This document shows, piece by piece, positions 8,165 through 15,818 of a stretch of DNA of 41,471 nucleotides (the stretch's first letter is position 1; every line of letters starts with the position of its first letter). The translations under genes and the position numbers were made by a program. The DNA is from a virus. The notes below the pieces were generated by a model. That model was not told where the DNA came from and made no database searches. It saw only the letters and a program-made list of their open reading frames with translations. The stretch is taken from positions 1-41,471 of IMG/VR virus record IMGVR_UViG_3300028920_000139, one strand, 5' to 3'.

Positions 8165-8887
8165 GTGCCTACTGCAACCAATTCCAACAGCAACGCAAAC
8201 TACATCTACCGGATGGGCACGAGCCCCAACACCCGAGCGGCCGTTTCACAAAAAAACAAGGTATACGGGTACATGGAGGGAGCTCAGCGCTTCCAACAGA
8301 TCGGTGTTGTTTCCGAGTTCGGGCATGATGAGTCCCGGGCCATCGAGCCTATCCGTGGGGTAGGTTATGGTGATCAGGTTGCCGAGCTCATTCCGGGTGT
8401 AACGGAGCCAATGACCTTGACTGTCAACAAGACTATGCTTTACGCCGTGAACATCTTCCAGGCACTCGGCTACAAGGGTGGGGTTCGAGGACTAGTTCGA
8501 AGCCTCAAGCACCACCGGTGGCCGTTCGACATCCGTCAAGAACTGGTTTTCAGTGAGATCGCTTCGGCTTGGGACACCTCTGAGTATCAAGAGAAAGCTT
8601 TGACTCAGACAGGGGCTGTTCCGACACCTGCGTCTGTGATCAAGGCTCTGTTCACCTTCTACGAGGGTTGCTGGATGAACAGCTACTCGGCTTCCTACAC
8701 ATCGGATGCCTCGATCGTAGCGGAGAACTCCAGCGTCACCGTGACCGACGTTCTTGATGGCAAGAGCACCTACGGTGAGTACATCGACAGCGGTCTGGCT
8801 CCAGTGTCTGAGAATGGTTCGGCAGGTGTTGGCTACTCCATCCGGTTCTCTGGAGGAGGCGCCGCGACACCGGCTCCTGCCGTCTAG
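8165..8887 (+). CDS. Tail tube protein
   Basis: 240 residues. Tube proteins form stacked hexamers that make the inner channel through which DNA leaves. The call rests on size, an N-terminal pattern seen in myovirus tube proteins (VGVVSEFGHDESRAIEPIRG-like, then ELIPGVTEPMTLTVNKTMLY, the beta-rich core), a helical segment NIFQALGYKGGVRGLVRSLK, and its position just ahead of chaperone-like genes and the tape measure. Translation starts at GTG 8165 with GGGAGG at 8152-8157, an 7-nt spacer and a clear ribosome site; the protein begins PTATNSNSN after Met. The last residues (GGGAATPAPAV) are low-complexity. Normally this gene directly follows the sheath; here the helicase cassette lies between. 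Confidence 0.75.
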   Translation: MPTATNSNSNANYIYRMGTSPNTRAAVSQKNKVYGYMEGAQRFQQIGVVSEFGHDESRAIEPIRGVGYGDQVAELIPGVTEPMTLTVNKTMLYAVNIFQALGYKGGVRGLVRSLKHHRWPFDIRQELVFSEIASAWDTSEYQEKALTQTGAVPTPASVIKALFTFYEGCWMNSYSASYTSDASIVAENSSVTVTDVLDGKSTYGEYIDSGLAPVSENGSAGVGYSIRFSGGGAATPAPAV

Positions 8888-8894
8888 TACGGTT

Positions 8895-8972
8895 GGACGA
8901 CGATGAAGATGAGAATGCAGCAAGTACAATTGCGCCCTAGGCAGATGTAGACTTCCGCCTTCATCGCCGTCC
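8895..8972 (+). promoter_or_regulatory. Imperfect 14-bp inverted repeat, possible leader structure
   Basis: GGACGACGATGAAG (8895-8908) is complementary at 13 of 14 positions to CTTCATCGCCGTCC (8959-8972), with one A-C mismatch and a 50-nt loop. A 15-codon mini-reading frame (ATG 8903 to TAG 8950, MKMRMQQ...) begins in the left arm and stops 8 nt before the right arm. The right arm ends 11 nt before the AGAGG ribosome site (8984-8988) of the next gene. This is consistent with an RNA leader that tunes expression of the tail chaperone gene, but that is inference. Confidence 0.35.
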
Positions 8973-8994
8973 TCAGATAAAGAAGAGGATGAGG

Positions 8995-10137
8995 ATGGCA
9001 ACACTCAAGGCGACAAAGCTCCAAGCAGCTATACGCAAGGCAAAGAAGGTTGGTCTGGTTGAGGAGTTCGTAACCATTACGGGCTGCCCGATAACGCTAA
9101 CCAACCTTCAGCCTGAGCAGTTTGAGCAGATCGTAGATGAATGCGAAGAACTGGAGGATGTGGCCTACTACCACGCCTACCAGATCGGGCACATTTCTCG
9201 CAGTCTGGTTGAGGTCAACGGAATCGACCTAAGAGATGTTGACTTCGTAGAAGTTGAGGTCCAAGAGCCTGATGATTCGGGGCAGTTGGTACCCAAGACG
9301 GTCCAGATCGAGCGTCACGAATGGGTCAAGAAAGAGATCCTTTCGACATGGGGGAGAGAAGCCCTTGCTATAGCTTGGCGCAAGTTCATGGATGTCCTCC
9401 ACAAGGCCGAGTTAGCGTCTAAGGAGGGGGTTACTTTCGACCTGGCTCAAGAAACTCCAGAGGAGAAGTATCGCCGTCTGTTGGACGAGGCCAGGGAAAT
9501 TGAGGAGAACCTGCCTCCGGATCTGGTTCCACGCATTCTGGAGGAGAAAGGCTACCTGCTCAAGGCTTCTAAAGAGGAGTTGGAAGCCGCTGGAGAGAGG
9601 ATAGATCGCCTAGCTCAGGAGCAAGAGGAGGGCCCCCCTTCTTCGGAACCTCCGCCACCTTCTCCTGAGCCTCCAGTACCCCCTCCAGTACCCCCTCCAG
9701 TGGCTTTGGCGTCTCCTACTCAGGGTTCCCCTCAGGAGGTTCCAAAACAGCCCCCAGACGCTCCTGAGGGCCCTAGTCAGGACGTTAAGCAGAGAATGTC
9801 TAGTCGGACTCCTTTGAATCGCCAAGGAGTGCAGGCTCCGGTACCGGTTCAGAGGCGTGTGGTTTCGGCTCAACAGCCAGTTCCAGTGCCTCCCAATATT
9901 GCAGCCGCTGCTATGAGTGCGTCGGACAAGGCGGAAATAGAGAGGAAGGCGTTAGAGGAGTTGGACCCTAGTTTAGCTCAGGCAGATCCTTCTCAGTCTG
10001 TCAAACGACCTTCTGCAGGGGAGATTGCGGAACTTCGAAAACAAGGGACTTTGGATGCTCGGGCTCTCGTAGGCATCACGGACACCCCTCCTCCTGCTGG
10101 GATAAACCCTAGGTACCGAAAGCCGCCTGGACTGTGA
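8995..10137 (+). CDS. Tail assembly chaperone-like protein, first of a pair
   Basis: About 380 residues. Position (between tube and tape measure) and the N-terminal ~150 residues (EFVTITGCPITLTNLQPEQF, then YYHAYQIGHISRSLVEVNG) fit tail assembly chaperones, which coat the tape measure protein during tail assembly. From about residue 205 the protein becomes Pro/Glu-rich and probably disordered, including PEPPVPPPVPPPV from a 12-nt tandem repeat. ATG 8989 is in frame but has AAGAAGAGG abutting it; ATG 8995 has AGAGG at a 6-nt distance and is preferred (MATLKATKLQ). The stop at 10135-10137 lies 4 nt before the next gene. The second reading frame is open back to 10106, so a +1 shift could join them. 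Confidence 0.6.
   Translation: MATLKATKLQAAIRKAKKVGLVEEFVTITGCPITLTNLQPEQFEQIVDECEELEDVAYYHAYQIGHISRSLVEVNGIDLRDVDFVEVEVQEPDDSGQLVPKTVQIERHEWVKKEILSTWGREALAIAWRKFMDVLHKAELASKEGVTFDLAQETPEEKYRRLLDEAREIEENLPPDLVPRILEEKGYLLKASKEELEAAGERIDRLAQEQEEGPPSSEPPPPSPEPPVPPPVPPPVALASPTQGSPQEVPKQPPDAPEGPSQDVKQRMSSRTPLNRQGVQAPVPVQRRVVSAQQPVPVPPNIAAAAMSASDKAEIERKALEELDPSLAQADPSQSVKRPSAGEIAELRKQGTLDARALVGITDTPPPAGINPRYRKPPGL
9671..9701 (+). repeat. 12-nt tandem repeat within the chaperone gene
   Basis: The unit CTCCAGTACCCC occurs at 9671-9682 and 9683-9694, and a third partial copy follows at 9695-9701. It encodes the PVPPPVPPPV stretch of the disordered Pro-rich region. Copy number could change by slippage without breaking the frame. 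Confidence 0.7.
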
Positions 10138-10141
10138 TCGT

Positions 10142-11398
10142 ATGAGCTACGAGGAAGACCAGGCCAAACTCAAGCGAGAGTTGGAAGGGGCGCCCGAGGA
10201 TCCGGATGACGCTTCTTTCATTCCTCCTGAGCCTGAGGTTAACCCGGAAGTATACAAGGATGTGGAGCCCTTGCTCTTTCGAGGGTTTCTATACCAAGCA
10301 GCAGAGATCAATGGGGTCCCTTTCGTTTTCAAGTCTCTCAACCAGCATGAGTTCGATGCTTTGAATTTAGGGGGAGTTCCCTCTGGTAACCACAAGCTGG
10401 TTCAGAGGTACTACGACCGGTTTCTTTCTTACGGGGTCTTCAAGATCGATGACCAGAACGTGCTGGTAGATCGGGAAGAGAGTCTGCCTGAACTGGTTGG
10501 CTTCTTTAAGAGCCTTTCGGGCGAGGCCAAGCAAAAGGTAGTGCGTTACCTGAGTGAATTGAATCGTAGGGCCAGTCGAGCTGTCTTGTTGTCTGAGGTC
10601 TTTGCTATGGAAAGCACCTCCAGGCATCGATGGTCTCAGTATCAGGGGATGGATCTAACTTCTCCAGCTGTCACGGGGATTCGAGGCACTGAGTACCTGG
10701 GACTCAATTGGGGACAGTTGGCTTGGCGGGCGTTCAACTACTTCGAGGACATGAAGGTCCAAATGGAGGTGGACTGGGAAAACACGAAATTCGTAGCCAG
10801 CTCAATGGCCGGGAAGGGCATGAACAGGATTCACTCCCAGGATAAGACTCGGCGCAAGAGCGAAATGATGGAGAGGCGTGAACGAAAGGACAAGATCCTT
10901 CGTTTGGCCGTCTTAGGTGAGCCATTTGAGGATAGCAAGAAGGACAGTGCTCAACTCAAGGTAGCTCGAACGGTTGAAGAGTTGACGGACCAATTGGAAA
11001 AAGATCTTAAGGGTGAGAAAGACTGGCACGACATGGTGATTGCTGACCATGAACGGCGGCTCAAAGAAGAGTACGAGGCCAAGTCCCAACGTCTGAAGGA
11101 TCTGGCAGCTGCTCATCTGGCTGAGTATGGGGAGAGCCGCCTAGCAGGCTCTACGGATCGTCAAGGGTTGTCTAAGGCCCAAGTGGAAGAACGTGTTCAG
11201 CGACGACGTCAACTCATGGCTCAGCGATTGGCTCAGGGAATCGTCTACCCGGAGCTTCAAGACCCTAAGATGGCCAACCACATCGAGAAGTGGCAGAGCG
11301 CTGTTCCTCTGATTAGGACCAGTCGGGATCCGAGCATTGCTACTCCTGCTGTTACCCGTTCTCGTCCTGTGTCTCAGCCCTTCAACCTTAAGAGGTAG
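10142..11398 (+). CDS. Tail assembly chaperone-like protein, second of a pair
   Basis: 418 residues. The segment from about residue 43 (EPLLFRGFLYQAAEINGVPF, then FKSLNQHEFDALNL) has the 'core structure then E...L' look of phage tail chaperone or pre-tape-measure proteins. Residues ~150-205 include SRHRWSQYQG and LNWGQLAWRAFNYFEDM. The C-terminal half is strongly charged and helical (SEMMERRERKDKILRLAVLG; RLKEEYEAKSQRLKDLAAAH), fitting a protein that binds the long helical tape measure. No clear ribosome site precedes ATG 10142, only GTGATC two nt before it, and the previous stop is 4 nt away. This suggests coupled translation or recoding. Directly followed by the tape measure gene (2 nt). 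Confidence 0.6.
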   Translation: MSYEEDQAKLKRELEGAPEDPDDASFIPPEPEVNPEVYKDVEPLLFRGFLYQAAEINGVPFVFKSLNQHEFDALNLGGVPSGNHKLVQRYYDRFLSYGVFKIDDQNVLVDREESLPELVGFFKSLSGEAKQKVVRYLSELNRRASRAVLLSEVFAMESTSRHRWSQYQGMDLTSPAVTGIRGTEYLGLNWGQLAWRAFNYFEDMKVQMEVDWENTKFVASSMAGKGMNRIHSQDKTRRKSEMMERRERKDKILRLAVLGEPFEDSKKDSAQLKVARTVEELTDQLEKDLKGEKDWHDMVIADHERRLKEEYEAKSQRLKDLAAAHLAEYGESRLAGSTDRQGLSKAQVEERVQRRRQLMAQRLAQGIVYPELQDPKMANHIEKWQSAVPLIRTSRDPSIATPAVTRSRPVSQPFNLKR

Positions 11399-11400
11399 TT

Positions 11401-14400
11401 GTGCCTACTCCTGAAGAAGTCCTGACTATTGGGTTGGACCTGGATATTACAGGGGCTCTCAAGGATCTGGCAGCCTTTCAACGGAAGATGTCTGCTCAGA
11501 TGGGGGCGGTGACGGATACCGTAGACAAGCTGAGCAAGGCCAACGAAAGGATGGCTAAGAAGGCTGCCAAAGGGACCAGAGAGTGGGAAGAGTCCGTCGA
11601 AGATCTAGAAGAGTCGGTGGACAAGCTGGAGAAGGTACTGGCGAATCTGGAGCGTCGAGCCAAGAAGGCTAGTGGAGAAGAGAAAAGACGTCTTGAGCAA
11701 GAGATCGCTACTCTTCGACGGGTAGCGGAAGAGAAAAAGAAGGGAGAGAAGAAGGAGAAAGGAAAGAGAGGGGTAGGGGAGGCTGAAGCAGCTGCGAAAG
11801 GTGCTGTAGCTGGAGCTCTTGCTGGCTTGGCTGGTAGAGAGGCTAAGGACATTGGGAGGGATATCTTTGGAGGTATGAGAGGGGGCATGCAGTCCTTGTT
11901 CCAGAAGGACCTAAAGGGCTCTATCGCTGGAGGGGGAAAGCTTCTTAGCGGCATCATGGAGGGAACCTTCAAGGTTGGTGGCGGGCTCTTCAAGCGAGGT
12001 GGGAAAGTATTTGGAGACCAGGCCGGAAGTTTCCTGATGCGCAAATCTCAGCAGCAGATGGCTAAGGGAGGGATGAAGGGCAAGATGGCGGGGGGTGGCC
12101 TGGCGGGCGTAGGAGCCGCCTTGAAGGGATTGGGGGGTATGTTCAAAGCAGTGGGTCCTCTGCTCAACACTCTTAGCAAGATCGGACCCTTGGTGGGAAT
12201 GCTGTCTTCAGCCTTAATGGGGGTAGTGCAGCTTTTTCTTGATCTGGATTCAAGAGCCAAAGACTTCAATCGATCCATCCTCCAAACGGCAGGCAATGCC
12301 GAGTTTCTGGCCAACAACTTCTACGATGCGGAGTTGGCTGCCGGGGATATGGAAGATACCCTGAAAGGGGTGAGAGACGCTGCCTACAGTCTCAAGAACA
12401 TTGATTGGGGGATGACTGCGGATGATCACAAGGCGGTCTACAACACTCTCAACCAAGAGGGTGTGGCTTTTGCAGACATTCGTAAATGGGCCGAAGCCTC
12501 CAAGAAGTCTGTCGAGGACTTCTCTTTCGAGCTAGTGAAGGTCAATGTAGCAGTTTCTAGAAATCTTGGAGTACCTCTCCAAGAGATCAACCAGATGCAA
12601 GCTGAGATGATAACAGAGCTAGGTTCTAGCTTGGATGAGACCAAGCTGGCTTTTGCTCAAATGACTCGGGCGGCTACAGAGTCTGGGATTGCTGGCAACA
12701 AGTTCTTTGCCATGATTCGAGGGGTGAGTCAGGACTTAGCTCTCTACAACACTAGAATGGGTTCGGCTTCGAAGCTTCTCAAAGAAGTGGCCAAGGCCAT
12801 GAACCCTCGGGCGGCTCAGCAGTTCATGCAGTTTGCTGCGCAAGGGCTCAAATCGATGGATCAAGACGCCCGTATGCGTCTCAATTTGTTGACGGGGGGT
12901 AAGGGCAAAGGCATCGTCACAAAGGACTTGGAACGTAAGGGCAGGCTTTTGGTTCGAGACATCCGAGCGTCTTTCGTACAAGGCTCAAAGGCTTTGGCTG
13001 ATACTTGGAGTGAGGACAAGATCAAGACGGCTTTGGAAGCTGGTGGTCTTGAACGGGCTAAGCTCCTACGTGATGTGGGAGGTATGAGAGGGGGAGGAGC
13101 TCTGGTCGGGGCTGCTGAGGAAATGAAAATCGATAAGTCAGCCGTCAAGAAGGGACAGTGGGGGGTTGCCGCTGCTATGAGAAATGTGTCTGCAGGGGGC
13201 AAGTTGGATTTGTTGCGTTCTGCTCTTTTGAAGTTCAGCGGAGCTAAGACGCTTGCAGGAGGTATTGGTGATATTGGTGTGGACAAAATGGCTCAGCTGT
13301 TAGGCATCTCTGAGGAGGAGCTCAGAGCTCAAGCCAAGTTTGAAAGCCACATGATAAGGCAGAATGAACTTCTTAAAGCCGATCTAGATTCTTCGGATGA
13401 GAAGGTGAGAGAGGATGCTAAACAACGTCTCAAGGCGGCTGGTATTACTGAAGAGCAGCTTAGAAGCAATCAAGTATCCGCAAGCGCTTTGATGGAAACC
13501 ATTTCCGACAAAGAGCGGAAGCAGATTAAAGAAGACGCTGAGACTCAGCACGACACTTCGAAGCGGCAGGCAGACATGCAGACGAGCATGCTTCAGAAGT
13601 TCGAGATACTCGTCAACTTCCTCATGAACCAGCTCTACAACGTGCTTCTAGACATCTGGGAAGCCGTTGAATCCATCATGGATCCGTTGGGTTCAGAGAA
13701 GGAGAAACGTAAGGCTAAGCGAGCTATCTTGGAGACCAAAGATCCTGAGATGATCAAGGCTATGCGGGACATGGGGGATAATCTGGATGCTTATGCTTTG
13801 AGGGGGAAGGCTTCAGATGTGTATGGTAAGGCTTTGACGGAGAAGGTTCAAACAGATGAGGGTCGATCGCAGGTATTGAAGGTTGCCCAGGAGCAGTTGA
13901 CTCACGAAGACATCATGGCTGCCGGAGCAATGGGAGGTGTCTCCAAGGCCAAGATGGATAAGCTGAGGTCCAAGCTGTACAAGAAGGTAACAGCAACAGA
14001 GGCAGGTATGGCTCCTGCTGTTTCTGTTGGGGGCCCAGGCACTATGGCCCCTGCAATGGCAATGGCAGGGGCTACCAAAGTTACGGTACCTATCGAAGGG
14101 GTGGACTTTGGTCAGGCTATGCGAGATGCTGGTTTCAGCCCCGATGAGATTTCCCATCTTTTGGAAAAGGGAATCTGGGCTGCCGCTCCTTCTCGGGCAG
14201 TTTCCTTTGCTACCCGAGTAGGCAAGCCTGAGGCCAAGGAAGAAGCCAAGGTACAAGCTGAAGAGCAAGCCAAGGCACAGCAGCCTTCCGCTCAGCAGCA
14301 GGCTTCGGCAAAGACGGCGGCCCCTCCTGGAGCTCCAGCGGCAGCGGTAGGTGAGCCTGCAGCGGCCACTCCCCAACTAGCAGGAGGTTTGAAAGGGGGC

Positions 14401-15087
14401 TTGGCAGCCGCTGTGGAGGCTGCCAGGGCGAAGATTCGACCCGGTGGGTCTGGGGGTACTCTGGAAGGCAAGGCTGAGGAGGTACCCGCTACGGCTAAGG
14501 GTCAAGGTCAGCTGCATGAAGACATGAGCCGGATGGAGAAACGTCTCTCTACAAAGGGCATCCGGTACGACAAGTCCTTCCTGACCGGAGACTATGGTTC
14601 TGAGATCGAGAAGAGAGTTCTCGATGCGATGCGTGTGGCCCTTGTGGAATTCGCTATCTACAAGGACGCTGACAAGGAAGCCTTGGTTAGGTCTCTAGGA
14701 AAGGCTGATCCTAAGACCTTCGGAAAGGACCTTCTACAAGCAGCCCAGACAACCAAGAATCCTGCTGATTTCGCTAAATCTCTCACTACGGGAACTATGG
14801 GGGAGGGTACGCCTACACAGACCGGGGGGTATGTTGTGGGACGGAACCCGGATGGCACAGCTCGTGTTCTTCGTCCACCGGCAGGCGAGTCTCCGGCATT
14901 TGTGGGTCCCGGAGAAAGTATCATGTCCAAAGGGGCTATGGCAGCCATGGCTGGAGGGGGTCGAGGTGGGTTGCCTCCTATTCAGGTCAGCGTCAATGGT
15001 GTAGGGGGTCGGGAACTAGCTCGGATCATCGAAGCCAAGGTGGCGGATGGTGTGTACGAGTACAAGCGCAGGGAAGGGTTCTCTTGA
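11401..15087 (+). CDS. Tail tape measure protein
   Basis: 1228 residues. The tape measure fills the tail during assembly and fixes its length. Evidence: great length, position after the chaperone pair, heptad-rich coiled coil in the first ~120 residues (AFQRKMSAQMGAVTDTVDKL; ERRAKKASGEEKRRLEQEIA), a Gly/Ala/Lys-rich stretch to ~250, a hydrophobic segment at about 251-282 (VGPLLNTLSKIGPLVGMLSS...), further long helices, and an Ala/Gln/Pro low-complexity linker near 940-1000. The C-terminus has a Gly-rich segment followed by QVSVNGVGGRELARIIEAKV, as in many tape measures. Start is GTG 11401 with AGAGG (11391-11395) at a 5-nt spacer overlapping the preceding stop. At the usual ~0.15 nm per residue the tail would be roughly 185 nm; this is inference. 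Confidence 0.85.
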   Translation: MPTPEEVLTIGLDLDITGALKDLAAFQRKMSAQMGAVTDTVDKLSKANERMAKKAAKGTREWEESVEDLEESVDKLEKVLANLERRAKKASGEEKRRLEQEIATLRRVAEEKKKGEKKEKGKRGVGEAEAAAKGAVAGALAGLAGREAKDIGRDIFGGMRGGMQSLFQKDLKGSIAGGGKLLSGIMEGTFKVGGGLFKRGGKVFGDQAGSFLMRKSQQQMAKGGMKGKMAGGGLAGVGAALKGLGGMFKAVGPLLNTLSKIGPLVGMLSSALMGVVQLFLDLDSRAKDFNRSILQTAGNAEFLANNFYDAELAAGDMEDTLKGVRDAAYSLKNIDWGMTADDHKAVYNTLNQEGVAFADIRKWAEASKKSVEDFSFELVKVNVAVSRNLGVPLQEINQMQAEMITELGSSLDETKLAFAQMTRAATESGIAGNKFFAMIRGVSQDLALYNTRMGSASKLLKEVAKAMNPRAAQQFMQFAAQGLKSMDQDARMRLNLLTGGKGKGIVTKDLERKGRLLVRDIRASFVQGSKALADTWSEDKIKTALEAGGLERAKLLRDVGGMRGGGALVGAAEEMKIDKSAVKKGQWGVAAAMRNVSAGGKLDLLRSALLKFSGAKTLAGGIGDIGVDKMAQLLGISEEELRAQAKFESHMIRQNELLKADLDSSDEKVREDAKQRLKAAGITEEQLRSNQVSASALMETISDKERKQIKEDAETQHDTSKRQADMQTSMLQKFEILVNFLMNQLYNVLLDIWEAVESIMDPLGSEKEKRKAKRAILETKDPEMIKAMRDMGDNLDAYALRGKASDVYGKALTEKVQTDEGRSQVLKVAQEQLTHEDIMAAGAMGGVSKAKMDKLRSKLYKKVTATEAGMAPAVSVGGPGTMAPAMAMAGATKVTVPIEGVDFGQAMRDAGFSPDEISHLLEKGIWAAAPSRAVSFATRVGKPEAKEEAKVQAEEQAKAQQPSAQQQASAKTAAPPGAPAAAVGEPAAATPQLAGGLKGGLAAAVEAARAKIRPGGSGGTLEGKAEEVPATAKGQGQLHEDMSRMEKRLSTKGIRYDKSFLTGDYGSEIEKRVLDAMRVALVEFAIYKDADKEALVRSLGKADPKTFGKDLLQAAQTTKNPADFAKSLTTGTMGEGTPTQTGGYVVGRNPDGTARVLRPPAGESPAFVGPGESIMSKGAMAAMAGGGRGGLPPIQVSVNGVGGRELARIIEAKVADGVYEYKRREGFS

Positions 15088-15090
15088 TAG

Positions 15091-15816
15091 ATGGTTCGCA
15101 TTCCGTCTCCCAACGATATGACTCCCTTCGCTCCGGCGGGCGGAGAAGTTCCGTCTGCGGATACGGGATACGTACACCCTGCTGAAATCCGTCGGGGACT
15201 CATCCCGATGGCTTTCCAAATCACGAGTCCCTTTGACCGGAGACGAGTACTGCTCCCTCATGCGTTGGTGCTTCACGTCAACCCTTTGAGCATTCAAGAG
15301 TCCTATGTTCAAAAGGTAGAGCGCTTTCAGACCCGAGGTGGTTGGCAAGAGCAACATTGGGGTTCGGATTTGTCCGAGATCAGTGCTGACTCTACCACCG
15401 GGGCTTTCATGAACATCTACACGGGGCTCACCTCAGTGCTTCGGCAGCGGACGATAGCTTGGGACCGGTATCGAGATCTTGTAGAGCTGTTCTACAACAA
15501 CGGCAGTGTTTACGATCCTTTCGGCAACATTGTGCTGCAGGGAGGGGTGATGCTCATCTACGATCGGGGGACCTACATGGGAACCTTCCGGTCCCTAGAG
15601 ACTCAAGAAACAGATGACGCGCCTTTTTCCTTCAAGGTCAATTGGAGCTTCAAGGTAGAGGAGACTATCTTGCTTGTTCCCTCTACCATGAGGAGCCCTA
15701 ACATTCGACTTCCGACGTTTCAGAACCAGAACACTTTACCTGCTTCGAACGGCTCAACGGTCACCGGGTCCGCCCGAGCATTGACGGCTGAGGAAGCCAA
15801 TGAATTTGGAGTGTGA
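15091..15816 (+). CDS. Baseplate/tail hub-associated structural protein (NPxS...HWG domain)
   Basis: 241 residues. The region N64-P65 ... RGGWQEQHWGSDL (His89-Trp90-Gly91) ... ISADSTTGAF ... LVELFYNNGSVYDPFG ... VMLIYDRGTYMGTFRSLETQ ... FSFKVNWSFKVEETIL is a beta-rich domain found in hub-proximal tail proteins of contractile-tail phages and related injection systems, where it adapts the tube to the baseplate hub (inference by resemblance). The same domain recurs in the C-terminal part of the next protein, so the two are paralogous there. The gene begins 3 nt after the tape measure stop and its TGA (15814-15816) overlaps the next gene's possible GTG start. Confidence 0.65.
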   Translation: MVRIPSPNDMTPFAPAGGEVPSADTGYVHPAEIRRGLIPMAFQITSPFDRRRVLLPHALVLHVNPLSIQESYVQKVERFQTRGGWQEQHWGSDLSEISADSTTGAFMNIYTGLTSVLRQRTIAWDRYRDLVELFYNNGSVYDPFGNIVLQGGVMLIYDRGTYMGTFRSLETQETDDAPFSFKVNWSFKVEETILLVPSTMRSPNIRLPTFQNQNTLPASNGSTVTGSARALTAEEANEFGV

Positions 15817-15818
15817 GG

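Noticed and set aside
8136-8165. GGATTTGAACCCGCC looks like the reverse complement of a tRNA T-arm
   Set aside because: On the minus strand the T stem GCGGG/CCTCA does not pair, and no acceptor or anticodon arm is present.
9671-9701. Tandem repeat considered as a CRISPR-like or origin repeat
   Set aside because: In-frame, 12 nt and fully explained by Pro-rich coding.
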